NCBI GenBank assembly: GCA_948146395.1
Contig: OX411559.1
Location: 25,250,010-25,314,009 of the forward strand
Direction of reading: 5' to 3'
DNA from: Fragum whitleyi
Taxonomy: Eukaryota > Mollusca > Bivalvia > Cardiida > Cardiidae
Length of the DNA stretch: 64,000 nucleotides
The notes under the pieces were generated by a model, which made no database searches, had not been told where the DNA came from, and saw only the letters and a list, made by a program, of their open reading frames with translations. The position numbers and the translations under genes were made by a program. Positions 43,420-55,268 of this stretch are shown here, piece by piece; position 1 is the stretch's first letter, and each line of letters begins with the position of its first letter.

Positions 43420-43600
43420 GCACTCGGGAACCTTCGACGACTCTACGGAATAGAGCTCGAGAATAATGAGGGCGCAGCGTTGGTTTATGTTACGTCATAA
43501 ACATGACTAAGATAACGTTGCGAATGACAAAAATGAATAAAGGATGAATTGGGTATATTATGATTTGATAACAAAACGCAAACTGGATGGTATACAAACT
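43420..43600 (+). repeat. Dispersed repeat R8, copy 1
   Basis: 'cgggaaccttcgacgactctacggaatagagctcg' and 'tataatgagggcgcagc' to 'gggtatattatgatttgataacaaaacgca' recur at 62650-62850. Confidence 0.6.
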
Positions 43601-43724
43601 CGAATAAAAAGAGTTCGAAGTTCAGTTAATACGTGATTTTTCGCTTGATGTCATTCAGTTATCAGAAGATAATAAGAAAATAAATTTGATTTCGTGGTGG
43701 TACCGTTAGAAACACAGTGTAATT

Positions 43725-43995
43725 TGACATGTTGAATGATTTTAGAATAATTGAGGAATGGCATTTTATTATTTTCTGGTGCGAGCTTTGTCTTAAAAAA
43801 AAAGTGATGGGAGATAAAACAATATCGCTAATTTTCGTCCAAACTATATGAAATTTCTGATACTTAATTACCTCCCTTAATGGAAAAATTTACGGAACAT
43901 TTCTATATAATTGTGATATGTATCTCTTCGCGGACGTTTCCTAATCAAAATATTTTAGACCATTTCTGATTTGTTTGAATAAGTGTTAAATGGAA
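43725..43995 (+). mobile_element. Foldback family FB-D, left-half fragment
   Basis: 'gaatgattttagaataattgaggaatg', 'gggagataaaacaatatcgctaattttcgtcc', 'ttacctcccttaatgg' follow FB-D left-half order. Confidence 0.5.
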
Positions 43996-44203
43996 CGTTG
44001 AGCGAGCGATTTAGAATGGTTTCGAATGGGACGTGTGTCAATTTCATGAGGTTTCTAACCGAACGAAAACCATAATGCCACTAATGTATAATCTCATGCA
44101 GTTATGACACGAAACGCCTTATCACACTTATATATTAATGCGCTATAAGTATTAAAACGGTTCGATTGTTTGTTTGATTTTAAATCGTACTGCGAAGCAG
44201 TAG

Positions 44204-44450
44204 ATTTATATCTACCGTTTTCCAGAAATCCAGTCTGTTTGACCCACTACATTTTTACCATTATCTTCTGAGCAATGTGTTCAAACCAAATTATGTGTTT
44301 TCAAACACCGAAGAAACGGCCTTTTCAGTCATAATCTACAATTTTTGTTTATACCTTATTTACTTTTCGACAAATAGAGAAGAGGCTAATACAAAATTTG
44401 ATGTAATTTTCGCTTTTAGTAATTACCAGTTAGTATTTTCAGTGTTTATA
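44204..44450 (+). pseudogene. LINE-associated fragment, copy 2, left piece
   Basis: Matches 35800-36046 closely (ccagaaatccagtctgtttgacccactac ... aattaccagttagtattttcagt). It stops at 'tttata' and continues at 47292 after an insertion. Confidence 0.7.
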
Positions 44451-45938
44451 CCAATTTTATTACCAATTCCCAAATGAATTAAAGTTCAAAGAATTACTTC
44501 ACTCAAAAAACAAAAGCCAACTAAAAGAATTGAGCAGATTTGTTAAAATAATCCTTAAAACAATAAAAACTAAACATCTAAATCCCCAAGCATGAATGAT
44601 AATGAATGAGAAGAACTAATCATTATATCTAAACCCTAACCCTGATAGACATGCTTTTTGTCTCAACCAATCAGTTTTAGTAAACCCCATCAAGCCTGAC
44701 TTGGAATTACAAGTACTTATAATCCAGATGTTAGCAGGCCATGAAGGCCATGATCAGAGGGCAGGCCTGTGCTGTCTGATCTTGGTCTATATGGTCTGAC
44801 AAATAAAGGAGGTACAATTATCTTTAACAGCAAAATTATTAAAATAATATTAATTCTGATAAACGGACTGGATTTCTTGCAAATCATTCAACAATTCACT
44901 TGAAAGTTTAGTTTGCCTTTACTCACATTACAGTTGGTGAAGGGAAAATACACATTCATAAGTTTTAATTTTTGCCTGGCTGTCTGATGGCCCTTATTTT
45001 ATGTCAAACTTGAAGAACTAACAATTTTATAATTATATAATGCTTATATGTATGTATAGTGCGGTTTTATTGACTTGAATCTGACCCCTACTATTTAGAT
45101 GAATAAAAGTATGATTATTCCTATCTGGCTTTGCACGTGCTTTCATAGGAATGAATAACAAACGATATTGAATGTACTATACATTTTGTTTATTGATGAA
45201 GTATGTCGGCAATTGTTATTTAAGCATTTTTTTCCACAGAGGTCAGAGTCGGGTCAAATAAATCAGGCTATAATTGTTTGATTGGTAATAACTATCAATA
45301 TGCCACTATGTCAAATTTATTAAAACCACTAAATACCTTCAGTCCTTTGACTGAGAGTTGAAATTCAGCACTGGTGTTAAATCTATACAAAAAATTGTTC
45401 AGTTGTTTTAACATTTTTTTTTCCTCTCTTTTTTTTTTAAGCCATTCTTAAATTTCTACTGCCATTTATACTATTGCTCCAAATCAATGTGTAATTTGAT
45501 AAACACTATGATTTTGAAAACCTTATGTAAACCCTATAGTTAAAAAGATTATCACATTCATGTAACTGTACAATCCAGAAAGTTTGTGGAAAGGAAAGGA
45601 ATAACTTCTTGCAGGCCATTCCATCCTTTCCTACAAAGTTTTCAAATGAATAAATAGAAAGTTTACTCTTCAATTCAGAATGGTTTGGGAAAAGGAAAGA
45701 AACGTCTTCATACAAGCCATTTCTTCTTTTCCTACAATGTTTTTCTAATGCATTACTAGAAAGTTTAATTGCAAACCCCTTCAATATTAGAAATGTCTAG
45801 AATGAGAAATGTGCTTAAACCTAACTTAATCATCATTTGATTCTTAGACATTTTCTTGTGTACCTATGATTCAGTATTATTCATGTATGTTTTTACCTCT
45901 ACCATAATCTGCTATATCTAGTTGTGTCAAATCCAGAT

Positions 45939-45969
<31 letters not shown>

Positions 45970-47291
45970 ATACCAAGAAGAAGGATCAAATCCCAATCCA
46001 CACCTTGTCTTTCGTTTCGAACAAGGTTGGAAAAGTGGGAAAAATCTCGGTAACAACAAATACAGCGGTGTCGAGTGATTTGCTGTTGTAGGCACTCATA
46101 TATATGTAATGTATGAGCGCATATACCAGCAAGACACTTGAACAGGAAATATTTTCATTTTTTCTAGTTTAAATTATTCCTGAATTTTCTCCCTCAATTA
46201 TTATTCACCAGCAATCAGGTAGCACAGACCATGATCAGACTGCAACTAGATGTGGGCCGATCATGGTCTGTACTGGCTGCCAAACCCCTATGGGTAGCAG
46301 GAAAAAGATGCAACAACATTTCAGTCATAGTCTAAGATCAGACAGTATAGCAAAAGATCAGACTGCACATGAAAAGTGGGGGCTGATCTTGGTCTATACT
46401 TTCTGTTGTAAATTTTGTGAACAGCAAGACAAGGGTTGACTTATTTTGACTTATAATGTATGCATAATTGTTATTTCAAAAGACTCTAGTCAATATTTGC
46501 TACGCAACTTTCTACTCCAATGCGACCCGTTTCTCACTCTCTCACTCTCTGACCCACTCATCCGTCAATCCGCATATTGCACAAATGAATGGATTGGCCA
46601 ATGTATATCAAAAGCCTACTTTACCTTTTCGATACGCTTGAGTAATCCAAATATAGTAAAACTAAATCCAACATTATGAATGAACACTAATTCCATCCCA
46701 CGTTTTGAAAACTTTTGCCTCCACTTATTAAGCAAACAGTAATCCACACTATTATCCCGAATTATAAACCCAATGTCACGGTCCACTCACCGTTATGCCT
46801 ACACGATACTGTTTATTTTCATGCTTCACGTGAATGTGTACGACAGTTACATATCGATACTATAATCTTGAACCATAAAGTGTTTTTTATTAGTTTTTTT
46901 TTTTTTTTTTTTACTTTTTATACGATTCAATTTTTGAATAAACAATTACGGCCATATAGAGAAAGCCACAAACATTGATTCATAATAAGATCGAAAATAC
47001 AAAAAAAAAAACCTTTCCTTTTTTTTTTTTTGGCTTCCCCCCCTCCGACCCCCCCCCCCCCTTTCTCCCACTCATGTGTACGCCTTCACCACCACAAAGC
47101 TCTCCCTAACTGCTCGCTTTACTTTCAATTTATCTCACAAAGGCTTTTTTTCTCTCTTTTTTTTTTTTTCATGTTCTGCCATGTAACTTGAATCTATATT
47201 TGATATTGTGCTTATGTTTATTGTTCTCAAATACCATGTACATAACCAAGGTGTGAGAATAAAATATTGTTCTTGTTAAAAAATATTGTTC
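44451..47291. mobile_element. 2.84-kb insertion with TTATA target-site repeats
   Basis: Copy 2 of the LINE-associated segment is interrupted here; 'ttata' is present at both ends (44446-44450 and 47292-47296) but only once in the uninterrupted copy at 36041-36046, which fits a target-site duplication. The right end has 'ataaaatattgttcttgtta' followed by 'aaaaatattgttc', a short repeated tail like those at LINE 3' ends. The interior holds an A-tract (about 45938-45970), a two-unit 110-bp repeat (45590-45780), GATCAGACTGCAC hairpins (46220-46400) and homopolymers (46897-47060). No coding domain is recognised; type unknown. Confidence 0.65.
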
Positions 47292-48324
47292 TTATAACAA
47301 GATTTTCGGTTGAGTAAAGGAGTTGAAACGTACAATAGGTTAACTGTATAATTAATTTGTAGCCCTAACAATATTACTGCTCTGAACTTTCTCGAACGGT
47401 CATTTACCAGTTGTAGGGCTGACAACCAATCAAATTCTGTTATGATTATCACTCGGTCAAAACCCACGCGTAAATTCAGACCACGTGGTATAGATGCAAA
47501 TGGACATCGTCTGCTCTAAATGTGTCAATTAACTTGTTTATCATTAGTCAATAGTCGTCTGCACTCAAACAGGGAGCGTGGGAAGTTTACTTTTTTTTCG
47601 CATGTGTCAACAAATAGAAATAATTTTGTAATTTTGAAATATTTGATTTCAATGAGCACTCTGATCACGCTCCAATCCTATTTTCATTAAATTCAAATTT
47701 GAGTATGAAGAAAAATTATTCAACAACAAATAAACCGACAAAAACATACGATAAACTGATATAGGATAGCAGTAAGAGCGATCTATTTTTAGAACAACTC
47801 ATGAATAATCATAGAGTGCTGCTAGATTCAATCGATTGGTCAGAAACCAAAGATATAAATAGCATAGTTGGCGATTTCACGTGTTTCTTGAGGGAAAATG
47901 CATTTACAGTATTTGGGAAAACCCAATGCTTGAAATACAAACATGTTGGTAATCAAAATTGTAAATAGTTTAATGAAAAATGTTTGTTGCTAAACAGGCT
48001 TTTAAACTCTATAGAGAGAGGAATAATATTAACAGACAAGCTTTTAGCTTGGCGCGTGCTCATTATAACAACGTAAAAATCTGCTAAGAAATAATTTAGA
48101 CTAGCAGAGGGCTATCGAATCAGCAAACTTTCAAAATCGGACCCACGAGGTTGGATTAGCTGGCGATGTCCTCGAAAAGATGGAGTGTTAAGACAAAAAA
48201 CTCACAAATTTAAAGATTTTACCAACTTTTATTGTCCAAATTTGAGCCCTTTTGATTGGCGAACTATTGCACTATCCCAGCCTCTCAATGATGTACGATT
48301 TACAGTGCTGACAGCACTTTGATT
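47292..48324 (+). pseudogene. LINE endonuclease-region fragment, copy 2, right piece
   Basis: Matches 36042-37090 nearly base for base, with small indels that break the endonuclease frame (for example extra 'ta' in 'cacgtggtatagatgcaaatgg'). It ends at the same place as copy 1 (gacagcactttgatt) and is followed by T- and G-rich low complexity. Confidence 0.75.
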
Positions 48325-48329
48325 TGTCT

Positions 48330-48385
48330 TTGTTTTTGCTTTTTTTTTCTTTTTTTTTTTTTTGGGGGGGGGGGGGGGGGGGTCC
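48330..48385 (+). repeat. Homopolymer block (T-rich then poly-G)
   Basis: T-rich run followed by about 20 consecutive G. Prone to sequencing error. Confidence 0.9.
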
Positions 48386-48548
48386 GTTTCGTACCCTAGG
48401 AAAAGAGAATTATTTTCTCTATCTCTTTTCGTTATGTTTCTCTTCGTTCCAAAAGTGAGTGTTTTCAAATGTCCTTCTGAGACTCGGTTTAGCCCTTTTT
48501 CTGTTGCTCTTGACATATTCCTGTACAATGCGTTTTGGCTGACAGTTT

Positions 48549-48588
48549 AAACTAAGATCAGACTGCACAGACGTGCAGTCTGATCTTA
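48549..48588. repeat. Perfect hairpin of the GATCAGACTGCAC family
   Basis: 'ctaagatcagactgcac' and 'gtgcagtctgatcttag' are perfect inverted repeats around a 4-nt loop. Related but less perfect versions occur near 4705, 6085, 6250, 44760, 46225 and 46335. Confidence 0.8.
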
Positions 48589-48655
48589 GACTAAATGGTC
48601 TGCCTTCTACTTAATTATTGTGCGAAAACCTTAATCCAGACCGTCTGAAAGGCCC

Positions 48656-49096
48656 CTTAAAGCCTCCGTCTGTTTTCGTTAACATTTCCGAAACGCAAGA
48701 CAATGATCTTAAACGACTATGTACAACGAGACTTTTGTTCTAAAAGATGAGCTTGAATTTGTCTTTTCAATATTCGAAAATGCAAATGATTATGACGCGA
48801 GGATCTAAATATAGGCCTAACATGATGAATATTTATGACCCGCAACATTTCGGACTCCAATTTTATCAGAATGCACTACCGCTACTGTATGTGGGCGTAT
48901 TTCACGTGACCAAAATCTCATTTACATATGTTACTGTATATGGTAGATCATGCGTTTCTCGCTAAAGCCACCGTTTGTCGATTGATTTGTATTTTCATGT
49001 AACTCATCTTTCATAAGACTTAATCAAAAATGATCAAATAAAGAATGATCGCGAAATGGCGATTGTTTTACTATAATCGCAGACGGAGGCTTTAAG
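48656..49096. mobile_element. MITE-like element with CTTAAAGCCTCCGTCTG terminal inverted repeats
   Basis: 17-bp perfect terminal inverted repeats at 48656-48672 and 49080-49096 bound a 441-bp non-coding element. The next base pairs (ttttcg / aatcg) extend the similarity weakly. The open frame 48747-48965 inside has no domain. Confidence 0.75.
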
Positions 49097-49231
49097 TACA
49101 CGTGGAATGTTTATTGGAAATGACCGAAGGCGAAAAAGGACCATAGGGATACTACATAAAATAAATATTTAATTTTTTCCACGTTACGCCAGCAGTAAAG
49201 CGGAAAAAGGCTGTCTTCTTGTTACGCCTCA

Positions 49232-50170
49232 GCTAAAGGTGTATAGGATAGACAACGAGTGCCGTGGTATATGGGAAATAGACACGAGCTTCAGCGAGTG
49301 TCTATTTTTCATTTACCGTGGCACAAGATTGTCTATCTGACTTAGACCACGCTTTTCTAACAATATCTGTAATTTAAACCCGAACATCTGTACAACGAAA
49401 ACGAGTAAAACTCGCTGATATGTTACTGTTATAATGCGTAATTATGCCAAAACTTTATTTATGAATCTATTATCGTAACTTATTGCAGCTCTTATGCATG
49501 TATGCAACTGTAGAAAGTCTTTTGGAAAAAGCGATCATATAAAATGCGCGACACTTTCTTAAAATGACACGGCACACAAATCTGTCAAGATTCACGTGCA
49601 CGACACACTTTCATTGTATATCTGTAAATTCAATGCTAGGAGTTGTATCTGTGATTTATATTTTTGAAATACTGCTCTCTGATTGGCCAATTCGCTTCAA
49701 GCGTGGTCTAAGTATAGGATAGAAAACGAGAGCCGCTGTATATGGGAAATAACGCTCGTGTCTATTTCCCATATACCGCGGTACGAGATTTTCTATCTGA
49801 CTTTTACCACGCTTTTCCTAAACTATCTGTATTTTTTACCCGAACCTTTAAATAATGAAAATGAGTAAATCTCGCTGTGATATTACTCTAATCAAGTGTG
49901 AATATGCTGAAATTACTTATGAATCTATTTCCGTTACCATTTTAATATCTTTTGCACTTTTGCGACAGTCGAAATCTTTAGGAAAAAAGAGCTGTATAAA
50001 ATGCTCGTCATCTTTTTTAAATGACTTGGTCCACAAAACCTGTCGAGATTCACGTGCAAAACACACTACGGCAGTATATCTGTAAATAAAACCTTCGGAG
50101 TTGTATCTGTGATATATAGTTTTGAAATACTGTTCTCTGATTGGCCGATTCGCTTCAAGCGTGGTCTAAA
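49232..50170 (+). mobile_element. Tandem pair of a 475-bp palindrome-containing element
   Basis: 'gtataggatagacaacgag...' at 49237 recurs at 49712 as 'gtataggatagaaaacgag'. Each unit opens with a hairpin ('gtatatgggaaata' / 'tatttcccatatac' with 'gacacgag' / 'ctcgtgtc' loop), then 'gacttagaccacgcttttct' and closes with 'tgattggcc.attcgcttcaagcgtggtcta'. The units differ at many positions. Non-coding. Confidence 0.75.
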
Positions 50171-50668
50171 AATTGTTATGAAGTTGTTTTGATATTCTGA
50201 CCAATCAGAATGCACATGTAAGTCGTGGAGGGGTAGGGAATACAGGGTTAAATCTGTTCTAGCGAGCACGTCAAATGATACATAAACGTTCAGTGTAATT
50301 GTACTCAATACCATAGATTTGTGTAGAATATACTGTTATTTTGTATAGACTATGAGAAGTCCCACGCATACAGCTGAGGAGGGCGCTGAACTGTTCTGTG
50401 ATACAGCTTTTTTTACGGCTGGACGTCGCGTTCCTTGCTATGATGCGGATCTTTTGTGAATGCATTGTATTGTACCTGTTTCATTCCATCGTTGTGTATC
50501 TAGCATGCGTCGCAATCGGCATTAAAGTATAGAAAAGAGATTGTTGTAATTTCTGGTATGGAAGAAGAGAGCGAGGTATTTAGCAAAGTATAGAGAAGAC
50601 TTAAAAAGAGATTGACTCCAGTAGATGTCGACCGGACCTAGTATTTCAAAAATTCTTAGACAGAGAGA
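50171..50668. other. Non-coding, no feature recognised
   Basis: Only short chance frames on both strands. Confidence 0.3.
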
Positions 50669-51656
50669 CACAGTTAACAACATCGTGAAATTGGCAAGGT
50701 GAATGGTTTGGGAATTAATTAGAAAGAAAATGAATGGGTGAGATCGCGAGGATTTTTAAAAGAAACTATTTAAACGGAGGTAATACAATATGAGCTAATG
50801 TCGTCGAATTCGGTCGAAATGAGCGTAATGTTATTACCTCCCTTTATTGAAACATTCGAGATTTTGAGTTTGCATGTCTTCACGTACAAATTTAACGTTT
50901 TAAAATCCATATCAGCCAATAAAATCGTGGAAATGAGTTTTCCATCTGATTGAAACAACCTAGTGATATTAACATACCACCCGATCAAAACCATCCCAAA
51001 TCACTCTGTCAGCGCTCCCGTCATTCATTCCAAACACCCACTCAATCCATTCAAAAACGCTCCAAACTCAATGAAAAAGATAGAATCAGCATCTTCATTC
51101 AAAATAGATAAAGCTAGAAAAAACAAGATGTGTTTGTGAAACACGAATGCCACCGGAACAGCATTTATTTAAAGTTTGACCTTGACAGATGATCATGACC
51201 TTGTCACATGACCTTGACCTTGTCACATGACCTTGACTTTGGTGTACAGCTTTGTATGTCAAATACTTTTGGAGAAAAGGCAAAGGTTCAGTTTGGTTAA
51301 GTTTTCGGACAGACGGACGGACAGACAGACGGACGGACAGACAGACAGACGGACATGAGTAAAACAATATGCCCCCGAGCTCTCGATACGGGGGCATAAA
51401 AACGCGAATTCAAAGACATAATTGAAATTGTAAGCGTCTGATAGGTTCTTGAAGAAATAGGAGGCTATTTATAGAAGTTGTATGCATATTTTGTTAAAGG
51501 GAGTTAATCAAGTTTCGCTAATTTTATGCATCCTGAACAAAATTAGCGATATTGGATTATCTCCCTTTAAAGTTACTCAAACCTCGCTCCATAAACTCAT
51601 TCAGTTTCATTCCAAAAACATTCGCCTTGTCAATTTAAGGATGATGTTAACTCTAG
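50669..51656. mobile_element. Foldback family FB-D, full-length copy with a nested insertion
   Basis: Left terminus 'gttaacaacatcgtgaaatt', right terminus 'gtcaatttaaggatgatgtt'. The interior follows the order of the copy at 40281-40888, but is interrupted at 51122-51402 by another repeat. Its right end lies 11 bp from the donor edge of the minus-strand exon at 51668. Confidence 0.75.
51122..51402 (-). mobile_element. Nested bivalve-type repeat with GACA/GGAC tail
   Basis: Opens 'caagatgtgtttgtgaaaca', has 'gaccttgtcacatgaccttgac' repeats, a (GGACAGAC)-like run at 51308-51353 and ends with an inverted pair 'atgcccccg' / 'cgggggcat'. It is inserted between adjacent blocks of the surrounding FB-D copy. 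Confidence 0.75.
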
Positions 51657-51667
51657 CCTACTTATAC

Positions 51668-51832
51668 CTGTGTCGCCAGCTCCAAATCCAGTAATGGGTA
51701 AATCACTCTTGTTTGTTATAATACCCTCGTCGTACCTCCATTGATAGGCATTAAGGTCGCAAATACAGCCGGATTGGGCATGACACGTAGAGTTCTGTGG
51801 GCATTCACAGTATTTTCCCGAAGAAGCCGATC
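51668..51832 (-). CDS. Exon of a contactin-associated/neurexin-IV-type fibrinogen-like domain (C-terminal cysteine segment)
   Basis: 165-nt minus-strand exon between ccgctttcag|ga and gacacag|gtataag, phase 1 in and out. It encodes SASSGKYCECPQNSTCHAQS, GCICDLNAYQWRYDEGIITN and KSDLPITGFGAGDT. The C-x-C-x5-C-x6-C-x-CD-x5-W-x2-D-x-G-x(n)-LP(I/V)T....GDT arrangement is characteristic of the fibrinogen-like domain in contactin-associated proteins and of many bivalve extracellular proteins with it. The exon joins in theory to the one at 55498-55269 through at least one missing exon (phase 0 to 1). No further 3' exon was identified on this strand. Confidence 0.78.
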
Positions 51833-51854
51833 CTGAAAGCGGAATACATGTTCA

Positions 51855-51965
51855 TTGAGGGTAAATTGTTGTTTCGATGCGTGAACAATAAAGGCGAAGC
51901 CCCGGGTAAACACATAGATTTTGTTGTTCACTCGATGAAATATTAATCGACCTTAGGCGTACAAT
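51855..51965 (+). mobile_element. Diverged FB-C fragment next to the minus-strand exon
   Basis: 'tgttgtttcgatgcgtgaacaataaaggcgaagcc' and 'ttttgttgttcactcgatgaaatattaatcgacctta' match the hairpin arms of family FB-C. Confidence 0.5.
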
Positions 51966-54924
51966 TATTTTACAAACGAGTTTATGGAATTTTATTTCAT
52001 TTGCTCAAAAACGAACCCCAACAATTTAACCAAGTACCCTATGGGCCTTTCCGAAAAAGTGGTTTACCTCCCTTTTTCCCTATAATCCGATAGAGTGACT
52101 TCCCTTGTTCGGGTAGCAAATCTTTACAGAAAGCATTGAAAGATTACGGATGAAAGTCCGTTTGCAGACGATAATGGCGCTAATAATTGTTTAAAAGCGT
52201 TTTATTTTTGTAATTTTCGTTTTCATTGAAGTTATTTTACAGATAGTTCATTGTTTGTTCATTTCTTTTATTAGATCCTTTAATTATTTAGTTAAGTATT
52301 TTTCGATAACCTGAATCCAATTGTAATCAAATAATCTTAAATCATACAATATTTAGCCGGCTCAATAGTAAATTATTGTTCATCTATATAAATCATGGTT
52401 CGAGTCGCTACTAACGTCGTAATCGCGGTTCAAACTAACCCATTTTTGTATTTTTAGAAGTTGTCCAATCACGAAATAAAAATAACTATGATGTTTCTTT
52501 TTCTTATTAGAAAACAAAAAATTAAACATATGCTTGAGACAGAATATAAAAACAAACAAAAAAATATCACTTGGCGCTTAATCTAATTGCAATTTACAAA
52601 TACGTTGAAGAAATGGTGGTATATCGATATTGAAACTTCGTGGAAAAAAGAGAACTCAAACCGTCGTATAGGCGATCTTTCAGTTAATGAAGCATGTTTA
52701 TGGATATGTTAGCGTTTGCGATATTTTTACCATACAATTTTCATTTCTTTGTGTGCAAAGTTAATTTTCACAGCAGTGATTTGTTTAGGCACAATAAATG
52801 TTCACACCGCGTATGGAACAAAGAAATTGTCAGCGCCGTCTTTTAATTGCATAGATACGTCAGACTATATTAAAGTTGGTTTCACGTTCTTTTCGGTATA
52901 GGGGTCATGTATGAAATATTCATTTAGAATCAAGCAGTTTTATTCGGCACGAGCCCCTTTCAGCACTGTTCAAAATTTCATTTTTCCTTTGTTATATACG
53001 TGTTAAATTGAAGTGTGAATAGGACAGGGTTGAGCTAAGAGCATACATTTGGCAATGAATGCAAATGACATGCCCTGCTTATTTTCAATGATTAGACACT
53101 CATGAAATATGGTTGTAGTGAACGAAAATTAATAATAATTTTAGAAAAAATACGATCATATCTTTTTTGCGTACACGTGTTAATTTGTAGAAAGGGTTTT
53201 CGATGGGCCAAGGACCCCATCGGGATCAAAGAGCGGTAAACCACGACAGTAGCAGACATAAGTTACAACACGTGTGTTAAATAAACACCGCCCTGTTGAC
53301 AATGAAGCGGCGCACGTGGCATATGACATTACGTAATCGTAATTGTTTTTTTAAAAAATCCCATTTTAACAAGAAGATAGATAAAACAAAATTTATTACT
53401 GCGTTTCAATAATACTAGAATTTGGATAATATTATGGATTCGTATGAGGTTAGTGTTAAACTAAAATCTGAACAGATCAGAAAAGAATCTTTATTTAACT
53501 ATTCATCTTGAATATTTATGGTTAACTCTCGAAATACATGCATGTATAACATGCATAATTATTGGCGATTTAAAAAAAAATAGAAAAGTCTTGACGGAAA
53601 TTGTGAGTACATTTTTACGTGTACTTAAAAGCCAATTTCGATATAAGAACATATGTTAATTTGGATCATTAAGACAAGAAAATACCAACTGCGTGGAATT
53701 ATTTTTGCATTTTTGAAATTACACCTAACTGTATTTGTCTTTTTTTTCCACACTTTAAGTTTATAATTGTATAGAATTAAATTTGGCCGCCTTTCATTTT
53801 TGTCGTCTGGTTTTTTTGCTAATGAGCGCGTTCGTTTTGTTACAAACGATTATGCCAGGGCTTTTATTTAAATAATGAGAATGAATAGTCATCATGAAAG
53901 AAATTCAAACAAACAATCAAATCAAAGTTGTTTTCAAAAGACGTGTCGAATAATTTTCATGGACGGACATCGACAATCAAGAAGAAAAAAACACCATATT
54001 ACATTTCACCTATACATCAAAAGTCGCCTTTTTTTCTTTATCAAATAAAAAGTCAAATTTAATTTCTAGGGACAATAAATTATTGGTTTAAAATATATAG
54101 GTTCGATAATCTAATCCATTAAATGTCAAAATAGAGTAATTGTTCTTCAAAGACATTCAAAGATTTATCTGCTAAAAAATATCGTTCGCATACTCTTTGG
54201 ATTTAGACTAACTTTAAAATTTTGTGGTCTGGTAATGGGTTTGTACACGGACCCTAATTATACAGTATTGAGTGTCCCTGTTTATTCTGACCCGAAGGAT
54301 TTTTTTCTCGGCCATTTTGAATCAGAAATTGGCTACCCAGAAATAGAAGGACGACCGTCTCCATGTTCTAATACACTGGAGAGTAGTTAGGCCCGATTAC
54401 TCTTTTTCTGTATTTTCGGAAAGGCCTATAAACTCAATTTTTCGCGTTGATTTCAAAGACGCTCCTATATCAGCCATTTTATCGATCTGAAATTTGCTAC
54501 CCGGAAATGGAGAGGTTTGACCGTTCGTTGTTTCAATGCACCGGAGAGTATTCAAGTTCGATAACTCCATTTCTATATTTTCGGAAAGGCCCATTGTAAA
54601 AAGGCATAACGCTACTTCGACAAAATAATTTCGTGTTTAAGGTCCATGTAAAGAGTTTTTAACCAAATTTAATTCTGCTTCTATTAACAAAAACGACAGT
54701 TTGCCCAGCTAAATAATATATCAAATTGAAGCTGTAGATGAGCACAAGCAGTTGCAGAACATTAGAGGCCAAATCCCATAACGGAATAGCCAAACTATTA
54801 TGGAAAAGGGATATTTTGTTCAAAACCAACAACTTTATTACGGCTGGATAAAATTTTGATTAGAATGTAGACAAATGCTCCTACTAGGTACTACTACAAC
54901 CTTAGATATAAAACAGTTTGGTCA
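51966..54924. other. Intron of the minus-strand gene, largely featureless
   Basis: AT-rich. An old two-unit repeat lies at about 54325-54600 (blocks 'gctaccc(a/g)gaaat(a/g)ga', 'ctggagagta', 'tattttcggaaaggcc', spacing about 170 bp), a relative of which is at 52035-52110. The exon needed to bridge 55269 and 51832 (phase 0 in, phase 1 out) should lie here, but I could not find it. Confidence 0.35.
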
Positions 54925-55209
54925 ATGTCATTCAATATAAATAAAACTAGAAAGGAAATCGGGATTTCACTGACATAATTCAAATTGTAAGCGTCTGATA
55001 TGTTCTTGAAGAAATTGGAAGCTATTAATGGAACTTGTATGTATATTTTATTAAAGGGAGGAAAAAAATATCGCTAATTTTGTTCATCCTGACCAAATTT
55101 GCGGTATTGGATTACCTCCCATTCAAATCACTCAAAACTCACTACACATTCATTCAATTTCATTACAAAATTAACCCAAAACCATTCACCTTGTCAATTT
55201 CACGACGTT
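54925..55209 (+). mobile_element. Foldback family FB-D, right-half copy
   Basis: 'tttcactgacataattcaaattg', 'gcgtctgatatgttcttg', 'atatcgctaattttgttcatcctgac', 'ttacctcccattcaaatcactcaaaactc' and 'cttgtcaatttcacgacg' in FB-D order. It ends 60 bp from the exon at 55269. Confidence 0.7.
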
Positions 55210-55268
55210 TTTTCATTTACACCACTCTCCTCATGTATTGAAAGAAACGCGTTATCTTTTATAATTAC

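Noticed and set aside
45506..45784. 92-codon minus-strand frame with two similar halves
   Set aside because: The halves are a two-unit 110-bp tandem repeat inside the 2.84-kb insertion; no domain recognised.
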